Notes under the pieces: model-generated
What the model was told of the DNA's origin: nothing
What the model saw: the letters and a program-made list of their open reading frames with translations, nothing else
The model's database searches: none
Part shown: in pieces, positions 43,216-50,666 of the stretch
How positions within the stretch are numbered: position 1 is the first letter of the stretch
Layout: every line of letters begins with the position of its first letter
Position numbers and translations under genes: made by a program
Assembly: GCA_039820545.1 (NCBI GenBank)
Contig: JBCBPW010000011.1
Span: 42,641 to 106,640, forward strand
Length of the DNA stretch: 64,000 nucleotides
Direction of reading: 5' to 3'
Source: JALEFZ01 sp039820545
GTDB taxonomy: Bacteria > Bacteroidota > Bacteroidia > J057

Positions 43216-44289
43216 TCACTTTGCCATCTGCCTGTCCACCTTTTCACGTTCCTCATTATTCATCAGATGATACAATTGGGGAAAACATGCTTGATCCTTA
43301 AAGTAAGGAAGGATCTCGGGATCGGCGATGCTGGCATGGTTGCTTCGTAGAAGTTGAATAACCATGACCATCCAACCATTGGGGTCGTAGGCCGTGCGGA
43401 GTATTTTTGGTTTGGATGCGGAGACCTTCTTTTTAGGGCGTAGTATGTGGGCAAAGACAGGTTGGGTTCCCTCTACTTCGATAGCCTTGGATGGGAAGGC
43501 AATGTCTCTATTCAAGCGTTGGGATTCTGTGCCTTTGATGAAGTGAATAGATTGCTGAAAGAGCTTTTGAAGAAAGGATTTGAAAGCCGTGACATTGGGC
43601 TTACTGCTTTCTCCTGTTGCGTATCTGCCATCCACATGTCGCTGCTCTACGTATACGGTCCCTCCAATTTTTACATAATATCCACGTAAAATGCTGGGAT
43701 AGAGACGGATCAAAAGCGGCGTCATCTCCTCCGTTCCCTTTCTTAAGGCTTCAGGTAGCCACTGAGAATGCAGTTCAACCCAGGCGTGTGTTTCATTCCA
43801 TTGGCCATATTTGAGCAGTAGATGGCGCAGATAGAGTTTGTCAAAGGGCTCAAAGTTCTTACCAGCAATGTGCGAGTCTACGAATTGGATTTTTTCCTCC
43901 TCTGCACCATAGTTACCCATCAAGGGTATTTTTTCGAAAAGCGCTGCCAATGCATGGTTGATCCCTTCCACTCCGCTGGGATGTGGTTTTCCTTGATCCA
44001 GGTGAAATATTCCCCCCTGATAGTTTCTCAGTACACAGTGATGGGGGTAAAATGTAATTTTTCCCAAACCTCCAAATTGCATGTGCATGGCATCATATGT
44101 CAGGTCATATTCCCCTTTCATTTCACAGTAAGCGGCGAGCTTCAGCAGATTATCTGTACTAAATGCATAGGAATAGATCCTATGATGAATCATCTGCTCA
44201 AAACTAAGGCCCTGTTGATCCGCAGCGTACGTAAGCGAAAATGAAGACAGACAAGCAAGGGATAAGAGAGAAAGAAGGTAGTTTCTCAT
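43216..44289 (-). CDS. Secreted protein of unknown function
   Basis: 357 aa with a signal peptide (residues 1-22, MRNYLLSLLSLACLSS... TYA|A). The mature part is mixed alpha/beta, rich in His and Tyr (IYSYAFSTDNLLKLAAYC, KITFYPHHCVLRNYQGG, LRGYYVKIGGTVYVEQRH) with few Cys. I find no catalytic motif or known domain. It lies upstream of the RavA-like gene on the same strand with a 217-bp gap, so a functional link is possible but unproven. It is divergent from adk. Confidence 0.65.
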   Translation of the reverse strand: MRNYLLSLLSLACLSSFSLTYAADQQGLSFEQMIHHRIYSYAFSTDNLLKLAAYCEMKGEYDLTYDAMHMQFGGLGKITFYPHHCVLRNYQGGIFHLDQGKPHPSGVEGINHALAALFEKIPLMGNYGAEEEKIQFVDSHIAGKNFEPFDKLYLRHLLLKYGQWNETHAWVELHSQWLPEALRKGTEEMTPLLIRLYPSILRGYYVKIGGTVYVEQRHVDGRYATGESSKPNVTAFKSFLQKLFQQSIHFIKGTESQRLNRDIAFPSKAIEVEGTQPVFAHILRPKKKVSASKPKILRTAYDPNGWMVMVIQLLRSNHASIADPEILPYFKDQACFPQLYHLMNNEEREKVDRQMAK

Positions 44290-44637
44290 CGTGTGTGGGC
44301 GATCTAAGTGAAAGGAACTTTGGGCTGTTAGGTATTAAGTACTAAAATCGTATTATGTAATATCTTGTACTTTGCGTATTCTTGTATCAAAATTGATGCC
44401 ATCCAATTCCTATAATTGCGAGATCTCAGGTTTTTTTGAAAAATGAATATTTTTTAAAATCATTCCTTTATCGGGCAAGTGATAAAAAGTATTCACAAAT
44501 GAAAAAAATGCGTACTTTCGTGCTTTATACGCCTAGTTTTACATTATTGCATGGGCTTGAGGATGGATAAAGTGTACCCTAGATACTTGCTGTCCTTCTG
44601 AAAGTCCGTTTCCGTGTGTACATACAATCTAAACAGC
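44290..44637. other. Divergent intergenic stretch upstream of adk
   Basis: About 350 bp, very AT-rich. It holds the candidate adk promoter at 44513-44520 and would carry that of the opposite gene too. Nothing else identified. Confidence 0.5.
44513..44520 (+). promoter_or_regulatory. Candidate -7 box of the adk-obg transcript
   Basis: TGCG followed by TACTTTCG resembles the TAnnTTTG box; the same TGCGTACTTT string recurs upstream of the M16 gene. The transcript would have a leader of about 110 nt. No clear -33 element. Confidence 0.35.
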
Positions 44638-45210
44638 ATGCTTAATATTGTACTCTTTGGCCCTCCCGGAGCGGGAAAGGGCACTCAGTCCAATCTTCTC
44701 ATCGAAAAGTTTCAACTTGTGCATTGCTCAACAGGTGACATGCTCCGCGCAGAGAAGGCCTCAGGCTCTGCCTTGGGGGAAGAAGTCAAAGACATCATGG
44801 CTTCAGGAAAACTTGTCAGTGATGAGATTGTGATTCGCTTGATTGCCAATCGTCTAGATACCCATACTGATGCAGCAGGCTTCATTTTTGATGGTTTTCC
44901 TCGTACCGTCGCACAGGCAGAAGCACTAGACAACCTGCTCAAGGAAAAGGGCACAGAAATCACCACGATGATCAGCCTGAAGGCTCCCGATGACGAACTC
45001 ATTGAGCGTCTACTCAAGCGTGCCATTGAGAAAGGAAGAGCAGATGACAATCGCGAATCCATCGCTGTCAGAGTAGAAGAATATAATACCAAGACACTCC
45101 CCGTCGCAGACTACTACCGCGGACAAAATAAATTGCATGAAGTAAAAGGTGTAGGGGCCATCGAAGAGGTGGCTGGACGAATCTCAGATGTACTGAGCTC
45201 GTACGCCTAG
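44638..45210 (+). CDS. adk: Adenylate kinase
   Basis: Interconverts AMP + ATP and 2 ADP in the cytoplasm. P-loop GPPGAGKGT (residues 8-16), the AMP-binding CSTGDMLRAEKASGSALG segment, FIFDGFPRTVAQAEAL and a short LID (KRAIEKGRADDN) are present. 190 aa from ATG 44638; the ATG at 44614 adds eight residues unlike the family. The short LID without Cys residues marks the zinc-free form. It precedes obg, a common Bacteroidota pairing, with a strong hairpin between them. Confidence 0.96.
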   Translation: MLNIVLFGPPGAGKGTQSNLLIEKFQLVHCSTGDMLRAEKASGSALGEEVKDIMASGKLVSDEIVIRLIANRLDTHTDAAGFIFDGFPRTVAQAEALDNLLKEKGTEITTMISLKAPDDELIERLLKRAIEKGRADDNRESIAVRVEEYNTKTLPVADYYRGQNKLHEVKGVGAIEEVAGRISDVLSSYA

Positions 45211-45239
45211 CAAGTCTATCACATGCACACTCATACGAG

Positions 45240-45273
45240 ATCAGGCAGATTGTCTTCGGATAATCTGCCTGAT
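45240..45273 (+). terminator. UUCG-loop hairpin between adk and obg
   Basis: A 15-bp stem, 45240-45254 with 45259-45273 (one G-U pair), closed by TTCG. It ends in TGGATTTGAG, a poor T-tract, so it may act as a partial terminator or RNA-stability element. Confidence 0.65.
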
Positions 45274-45452
45274 TGGATTTGAGTGTTATGGATAAATCTT
45301 ACTTGAGGTTATCACGGTTGATGTTATCAGGTGGCAGTGATACCCATCAGAGGTTTTATTCATGAGTTTATCTCATACGATTTCCTCAAAACCCTCGCGT
45401 TATTTTTTCTCATTCTTAAAGGCGATATTTGCACCCTGAATAAAGTGGAAGC

Positions 45453-46448
45453 ATGCAGAGTAACTTTGTCGATTTTGTCAAGATTTACTTCACCAGTGGA
45501 AAAGGAGGAGACGGTGCCGTCAGCTGGCGAAGAGAGGCCATGGTCCCCAAAGGAGGGCCCGATGGAGGAGATGGTGGCAAAGGGGGCAGCATCATCCTCA
45601 AAGGCAATCGACAGATGTGGACGCTCCTGGACCTGAAGTATCGCAAATACATCAAGGCAGAACACGGACAAAACGGAGGTCCTAGAAAGAAGACAGGCAA
45701 AAGCGGAAAAGACGAAATCCTGGAAGTACCCCTCGGTACCATCGCCAAGGATGTAGAGACAGGCGAGATCCTCGGAGAGGTGGTTCACGAGGGTGATGAG
45801 ATTACGCTGCTCGAAGGAGGACATCCAGGCAGGGGAAACTGGAATTTCAGATCTGCGACGAATCAAGCACCTGAGTACGCCAGTAGCGGAGGAGACATCA
45901 AAGAATTGACCGCCATTCTGGAGCTGAAGATGCTGGCAGATGTGGGACTCGTCGGTTTTCCCAATGCAGGCAAATCGACCCTGCTGTCTGTGGTCTCGGC
46001 GGCTCGCCCCAAGATCGGCAACTACGAATTTACGACGCTGGTCCCCAACTTAGGGATCGTAGGTTATCGAGATCATAAGTCCTTTGTGATGGCAGATATC
46101 CCTGGGATTATCGAAGATGCCCACAAAGGGAGAGGATTGGGGATCAAATTCCTACGCCACATCGAGCGAAACAGCGTCTTGCTGTTCATGGTGCCTTGCG
46201 ATGCAGATAGTATTGAGGAGCAGTACAAGATTTTACTCCACGAGCTGAAGCAGTTTAATCCTGATCTATTTTATAAGCCGCGTGTGCTAGCCATCAGCAA
46301 GAGCGACATGGTCGATGAGGAGCTCAAGGCAGAAATTCAGGAAGAACTGGCACATATAGATGTACCTAAAGTATTCATCTCAGCGATGGCGCAGCAAGGT
46401 TTGATGGAGTTGAAAGATCTGTTGTGGAAGACCTTGACGGAGGAATAG
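45453..46448 (+). CDS. obg: GTPase Obg (CgtA)
   Basis: Essential GTPase for late 50S ribosome assembly and stress control. The glycine-rich Obg domain fills residues 1-155 (FTSGKGGDGAVSWRREA, GGPDGGDGGKGGSIIL), followed by the G domain: G1 VGFPNAGKST, switch II DIPGIIEDAHKGRGLG and the NKxD-like SKSD in LAISKSDMVD. 331 aa, without the C-terminal extension found in some phyla. It lies about 240 bp after adk on the same strand. Confidence 0.96.
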   Translation: MQSNFVDFVKIYFTSGKGGDGAVSWRREAMVPKGGPDGGDGGKGGSIILKGNRQMWTLLDLKYRKYIKAEHGQNGGPRKKTGKSGKDEILEVPLGTIAKDVETGEILGEVVHEGDEITLLEGGHPGRGNWNFRSATNQAPEYASSGGDIKELTAILELKMLADVGLVGFPNAGKSTLLSVVSAARPKIGNYEFTTLVPNLGIVGYRDHKSFVMADIPGIIEDAHKGRGLGIKFLRHIERNSVLLFMVPCDADSIEEQYKILLHELKQFNPDLFYKPRVLAISKSDMVDEELKAEIQEELAHIDVPKVFISAMAQQGLMELKDLLWKTLTEE

Positions 46449-46588
46449 ATGGATATATTGTCTACTTGAGTATGGTGGACATAAGAAAAAGGGCTATTAT
46501 ATAAGTGCAAACCAATCATCATCAATACTTTAAGTCTCGATTCTCGATTTTTTTCATCTGTCCGTCTCCCTACTTAACTGCTTATCAA

Positions 46589-47347
46589 GTGGATTTCGAA
46601 GCATTTATCAAAGAAAAGAAAATTGATCCCGCCTCTTTTCAGGCGAAACGCCCCAAGGTATGGGCGGCATGGAGAGATTTATTTGCAGCGATAGGTGCCC
46701 CGTCTTTTGACCACCAGAAGAAGTTCGAGTTCAATCCGCTGCGGAAGATGTTTCCTTTGGCATTTGATCCTATGGAAAAGGTAGCTCCCAAAGCGAAAGC
46801 GGGAGCATCATCGGCAGCTTCTCCATCCAAGCCTGCAGGTTTGAAAAAGGCAGGACTCAAAAAGGCAGGCTTGAAACCCGTAGGAACGACTGATTCTGTA
46901 GGGGAGACACCCAAGACAGCCTCTCTCACTCCAGCGAAAAAACCAGGACTTAAAAGGGCGACTTTGAAAAAAGCCAATCCTGAGGATGAATCAGCCTCTT
47001 CAGAAAATACACCCAAGACAGCCTCTCTCACTCCAGCGAAAAAATCAGGACTTAAAAGGGCGACTTTGAAAAAAGCTAATCCTGCGGATGAATCAGCTTC
47101 TTCAGAAAATACACCCAAGACAGCCTCTCTCACTCCTGCGAAAAAACCAGGACTTAAAAGGGCGACTTTGAAAAAAGCTAATCCTGCGGATGAATCAGCC
47201 TCTTCAGAAAATACACCCAAGACAGCCTCTCTAACTCCTGCGAAAAAACCAGGACTTAAAAAGGCAACTTTGAAAAAAGCCAATCCAGCACCCAAGGAAG
47301 GACCAGAAGAAGCTACGGGTGGTGCGGAAATGCCTAAAAACGACTAG
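46589..47347 (+). CDS. Lys-rich repeat protein with near-identical 34-aa repeats
   Basis: I propose GTG 46589 (then DFEAFIKEKKIDPASF) as start, giving 252 aa; the in-frame ATG 46505 adds 28 residues without family-like character. The N-terminal part (KKIDPASFQAKRPKVWAAW, then FEFNPLRKMFPL) looks like a conserved Bacteroidota domain I cannot name. The rest has AGLKKAGLKKAGLK, then nearly four copies of a 34-residue unit TPKTASLTPAKKPGLKRATL plus KKANPADESASSEN. The tail is very basic and resembles histone H1-like or AlgP-like tails that bind nucleic acid; that role is inference. Confidence 0.72.
   Translation: MDFEAFIKEKKIDPASFQAKRPKVWAAWRDLFAAIGAPSFDHQKKFEFNPLRKMFPLAFDPMEKVAPKAKAGASSAASPSKPAGLKKAGLKKAGLKPVGTTDSVGETPKTASLTPAKKPGLKRATLKKANPEDESASSENTPKTASLTPAKKSGLKRATLKKANPADESASSENTPKTASLTPAKKPGLKRATLKKANPADESASSENTPKTASLTPAKKPGLKKATLKKANPAPKEGPEEATGGAEMPKND
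46907..47290 (+). repeat. 102-bp tandem repeats in the Lys-rich protein gene
   Basis: Units start at 46907, 47009, 47111 and 47213 (the last is 78 bp long). They are nearly identical at DNA level, including third codon positions, so they arose by recent duplication and are in frame (34 codons). Confidence 0.9.
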
Positions 47348-47379
47348 TTTTTTCGTAGCTTTCTATAGATTTTCCTGCG

Positions 47380-47387
47380 TACTTTTA
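47380..47387 (+). promoter_or_regulatory. Candidate -7 box upstream of the M16 gene
   Basis: TGCG then TACTTTTA, 48 bp before the start codon, shares TGCGTACTTT with the adk upstream region. No clear -33 element. Confidence 0.3.
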
Positions 47388-47434
47388 CTTCTTCAGCCTA
47401 ACCCAACACAACGCGCTCACTTCATATCCAAGAC

Positions 47435-48691
47435 ATGACACGCTTAGCATATCAAACATTTACCCTGGACAATGGCCTGAAAGTAATCGTCCATGAAGAT
47501 CATACAGTTCCCAAGGCCGTGATGGACATCGTCTATCGCGTGGGTTCCAAGGATGAGGACATCTCCATGACAGGTTTTGCGCATCTTTTTGAGCATCTCA
47601 TGTTTGAGGGAAGCGCCCACATTCCCAACTATGATACGCCTTTGCAGCGTGTGGGAGGTAGCAACAATGCTTTCACCAATTCTGACATCACCAATTACTA
47701 CTTGACTGTCCCTTCCAATCAGTTGGAGACGGCTTTCTGGTTAGAGTCTGATCGCATGCTGTCTTTGGCCTTCTCAGAGGAGAAGCTCGCCATACAAAAA
47801 AGCGTGGTCATAGAGGAGTACAAGCAGCGTTACCTTAACCAGCCGTATGGTGATGCCCACCTCAAGCTTCGCAGTCTGCACTTTGAGGCGCATCCTTATC
47901 AGTGGCCGACCATCGGGAAAGAGATTCAGCACATCGAAGATGCTACGCTAGACGATGTCCGCAATTTCTTCTTTGGCTACTATGCTCCCAATAATGCGAC
48001 CATGGTCGTCGCGGGTGATGTAAAATTGGATGAGGTACAGAGGTTGGCAGAGAAATGGTTTGGCTCTATTCCACGCAGAGCACTCAAGAAGCAGGAGCTT
48101 CCCAAGGAGCCTCAGCAGACGACTGCTCGTGAAATGACGCTTTATGGAAAGGTTCCCTTTCCTGCGATCTACAAAATGTACCACATGCCAGCTCAGACGG
48201 ACAGGGCTTACTACGCGGTAGATTTGATGTCTAATCTGCTTTCATCGGGGAAAAGTGCCTTGCTTTATCAGCATATGGTGAAGAAGCTTCAGGTAAGTCC
48301 GGGCGTTTCGGCTTACTCTTGGGGGCTGCACGATCCGGGTATCCTTTCGATCGATGGCAAGGTAGCTGCAGGAAAGACCGTCGCGGACTACGAAAAAGCG
48401 TTGGATGAGACCCTAGCCCAACTCATGGAGGTAAAAAATGAAGATTTGGAGCGTATCAAAGGAAAAATAGCTGCTTCCTTCATCATGCGTCAGACCACCA
48501 TCTTGAATAAGGCCATGGCATTTGCCATCTATGATACTTTGGGTGATCCCGACTTGGTGAATCAGTTACCTGAGATCTATCACAGCCTCACGCTAGAAGA
48601 CGTGTTGGATGCTGCCGAGACGTATCTGAAGCCTGAAAACTGTTCTACCTTATATTATCTTCCAGAGGAGGCACCTGTGGGGGTGGGGTAA
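47435..48691 (+). CDS. M16 family zinc metallopeptidase (pitrilysin/MPP type)
   Basis: 418 aa. The inverted zinc motif HLFEH lies at residues 50-54 (FAHLFEHLMFEG), and the distal Glu ligand is in SVVIEEYKQRY. The C-terminal half, with MVVAGDVKLDEV and the second M16 domain, is complete. No signal peptide is evident. M16B proteases often occur as active/inactive pairs; no second copy follows here. It probably degrades peptides. A bidirectional terminator separates it from infC. Confidence 0.92.
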   Translation: MTRLAYQTFTLDNGLKVIVHEDHTVPKAVMDIVYRVGSKDEDISMTGFAHLFEHLMFEGSAHIPNYDTPLQRVGGSNNAFTNSDITNYYLTVPSNQLETAFWLESDRMLSLAFSEEKLAIQKSVVIEEYKQRYLNQPYGDAHLKLRSLHFEAHPYQWPTIGKEIQHIEDATLDDVRNFFFGYYAPNNATMVVAGDVKLDEVQRLAEKWFGSIPRRALKKQELPKEPQQTTAREMTLYGKVPFPAIYKMYHMPAQTDRAYYAVDLMSNLLSSGKSALLYQHMVKKLQVSPGVSAYSWGLHDPGILSIDGKVAAGKTVADYEKALDETLAQLMEVKNEDLERIKGKIAASFIMRQTTILNKAMAFAIYDTLGDPDLVNQLPEIYHSLTLEDVLDAAETYLKPENCSTLYYLPEEAPVGVG

Positions 48692-48718
48692 GAGAGCATC
48701 AAATGCATAGTAAAAATT

Positions 48719-48752
48719 AAAAAGCTGAGGAAATCTCTCTCCTCAGCTTTTT
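48719..48752. terminator. Bidirectional terminator between M16 and infC
   Basis: AAAAAGCTGAGG at 48719-48730 pairs perfectly with CCTCAGCTTTTT at 48741-48752 around a 10-nt loop, with A- and T-tracts on both sides. It lies between two convergent stops. Confidence 0.9.
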
Positions 48753-48769
48753 ACTATCTATACTATTCA

Positions 48770-49327
48770 CTAAGCACCTGGTGCTAGCATCATGATCATT
48801 CTTCTTCCATTCATGGTAGGCGGTGTCTCGACTTTTGCGATCTCGCTCAGACGCTCCTGAATGGTCTCTAGTACCTCTCGTCCTCTATCTTTGTAGATGA
48901 TGTTGCGACCTCTAAACTGGACATAAACTTTCAATTTATTGCCATCTTGCAGAAATTTTTCCGCATTTTTCAGCTTAAAATTAAGGTCATGCTCATCTGT
49001 ATTGGGGCCAAATCGTAGCTCTTTGATCTCTGTAGTAGCAGATTTGACCTTGTTGGCCTTGCGTTGCTTCTTCAGGTCGTACATAAACTTGGAGTAATCG
49101 ACGATTTTTGCCACTGGTGGTTTGGCTTGTGGAGAGATCTCGACTAGATCTAGTTCCAAATCTCTCGCAATAGCGACCGCCTCTCGTGTAGGCATGAGAT
49201 CATTGGATTTTTCATCTCCAACTTGAACGACCCTTACTTCAGGTACGCGGATGTGATGGTTGATTCTGTGTTCTGCTTCTTTACGAACACGTTGTGGTTT
49301 TCTTCTCGAAAATTTTCTTCTACCCAA
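48770..49327 (-). CDS. infC: Translation initiation factor IF-3
   Basis: IF-3 binds the 30S subunit and checks the start codon during initiation. N-domain AEHRINHHIRVPEVRVVQVGDE, the linker with LVEISPQAKPPVAKIVDYSK, and the C-domain KELRFGPNTDEHDLNFKLKNA followed by VYVQFRGR are present. I place the start at TTG 49327 (then GRRKFSRRK, 185 aa) because AAGGAGG ends five bases before it; no ATG is near. ATA at 49330 is a second candidate, and the in-frame ATG at 49390 would add 21 unlike residues. E. coli infC uses ATT and is autoregulated through its rare start, so the same may hold here. Confidence 0.93.
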   Translation of the reverse strand: MGRRKFSRRKPQRVRKEAEHRINHHIRVPEVRVVQVGDEKSNDLMPTREAVAIARDLELDLVEISPQAKPPVAKIVDYSKFMYDLKKQRKANKVKSATTEIKELRFGPNTDEHDLNFKLKNAEKFLQDGNKLKVYVQFRGRNIIYKDRGREVLETIQERLSEIAKVETPPTMNGRRMIMMLAPGA

Positions 49328-49339
49328 TATGTCCTCCTT
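49325..49339 (-). promoter_or_regulatory. Strong Shine-Dalgarno of infC next to a non-ATG start
   Basis: On the minus strand AAGGAGG (49339-49333) lies five bases before TTG (49327-49325). Strong Shine-Dalgarno sequences are rare elsewhere in this window. Confidence 0.7.
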
Positions 49340-49547
49340 GTTATTAGCGCCATCTGAAAAATAGTAAGGGACAACCAAGAGACAATCCACTGACTGTCAG
49401 ATGACGGAGTGATGAATTAATAAAAAATTATTGATAAAAAAATAAAATAAGAAAAGGGGAGATGGATTGTCTGCAAAAATATGATGTGCGTTTGCCCCAA
49501 CTTTCTGATTCTATACAAGTGGAATATACGAAAATTATTCCAGCATG

Positions 49548-50486
49548 TTACAATGGAATGTCTTCCCAACCTTTTGGGGTGATGGCCTGACGAAACGAAG
49601 CGATTTGTGCCAGAACTTGTTCTTTAGTCATTGTCTGTGCAATCCAATCCTTGTACAACAGCCGATCTGCCACATGTTCCAAATCAAAGGTCCAATAGAG
49701 CGTCATCAAGGGATTGATGTAGAGGCGACTTCCTGCCGTACGAGGCGTCGCATGCACATCTCCATATGCTCCGCGGAAGGCATCTGCAATCGAATTAGCC
49801 ACGATGCTCATATGGTTTTTGTGTGTCTCGTTGGAGCGTGTCACGAGATCGAGGAAGCCTTGCACGGCAGGCTCAGATGGAGGGAAACTCAGGACACCTT
49901 TGAAGCCTCCTTCCACCATCTGCTGGGCGATGCTCTCCAAAACCTGGGCATGTGCAACTTGATGGAAGTGATCAATCCCAAAACCAATACTGGCCAGGTA
50001 TTTTCTTTCCAGTGCCAATCCTGCCCCCGCCACAATCGAAGCCATATCCTCGGTAGGGGTTCCTAGCCCAGCTTCATTTCCTATCATGAGGCTATCTGTA
50101 CCTCCATCTACAAGGATCAAAGTATCGATTTTATATTCTTGTACGATGTGGCTCATAGCGACCTTCATAGGAATCACACCTGTACCTTGGAAGGCAATAA
50201 CCTCATCCTTTTCTCCCCTATCCCTCAACCACTCGGCCAAAGTCCGCTCGGGAAAATATCCCTGTTCCTTAGATTGGGAGGTTACTCTGTAAGCATGAGG
50301 ACATATCTCTTCACAAATCATGTGATGGAGGAAGGAGAAAGCATAATTGCCCAAGACGACTTCTTTTCCTGCTTCCTTCAGAGCCAGATAAAGGGGGATG
50401 CCACTGTATATGTCAAATCCGCCCCCTGCTCCCATCAGGAAGATGCGTTGTGCTTGTTGGAGTTCGCGCTGAAAGGGGATGAACAT
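49548..50486 (-). CDS. DUF1152 domain protein
   Basis: 312 aa, soluble. RIFLMGAGGGFDIYSGIPLYLAL near the N-terminus is a Rossmann-like nucleotide-binding segment, and IDTLILVDGGTDSLMIGNEAGLGTPTEDM (about residues 125-155) is the DUF1152 core; SIVAGAGLALERKYLASIGFGID follows. No named activity is established for the family. It lies downstream of the NFACT gene on the same strand, separated by the 44-nt hairpin repeats, and its end is about 220 bp from the infC start region. Confidence 0.85.
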   Translation of the reverse strand: MFIPFQRELQQAQRIFLMGAGGGFDIYSGIPLYLALKEAGKEVVLGNYAFSFLHHMICEEICPHAYRVTSQSKEQGYFPERTLAEWLRDRGEKDEVIAFQGTGVIPMKVAMSHIVQEYKIDTLILVDGGTDSLMIGNEAGLGTPTEDMASIVAGAGLALERKYLASIGFGIDHFHQVAHAQVLESIAQQMVEGGFKGVLSFPPSEPAVQGFLDLVTRSNETHKNHMSIVANSIADAFRGAYGDVHATPRTAGSRLYINPLMTLYWTFDLEHVADRLLYKDWIAQTMTKEQVLAQIASFRQAITPKGWEDIPL

Positions 50487-50546
50487 GTATATTTGTGTTT
50501 GCTGTAGTAGAAAGTAAAGGTATACGATTCTTTGTGTGGATCGTTA

Positions 50547-50639
50547 GAAACGATCAGATCATAGCATGTGTAGATCGGAGTCTACACATAACAGGGAAAC
50601 GATTAGATTATAGCATGAGTAGATCGGAGTCTACACATA
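50547..50639. repeat. Tandem 44-nt hairpin repeat
   Basis: Two copies, 50547-50590 and 50596-50639 (40 of 44 or more identical, period 49). Each contains GTAGA-tcgga-gTCTAC: TGTGTAGA with TCTACACA in copy 1 (8-bp stem) and TGAGTAGA with TCTACACA in copy 2 (one mismatch). Lies between the NFACT and DUF1152 genes, upstream of DUF1152. Confidence 0.7.
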
Positions 50640-50666
50640 GCGTAAGGTTATGGATGGAAATCCTCC

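Noticed and set aside
46907..47290. Reading the 102-bp repeats as a CRISPR-like array
   Set aside because: They are contiguous, in frame and coding, without spacers.
46639..47295. Long minus-strand frame opposite the Lys-rich repeats
   Set aside because: It is a shadow made open by the repeat composition; the plus-strand protein has a plausible N-terminal domain and family-like features.
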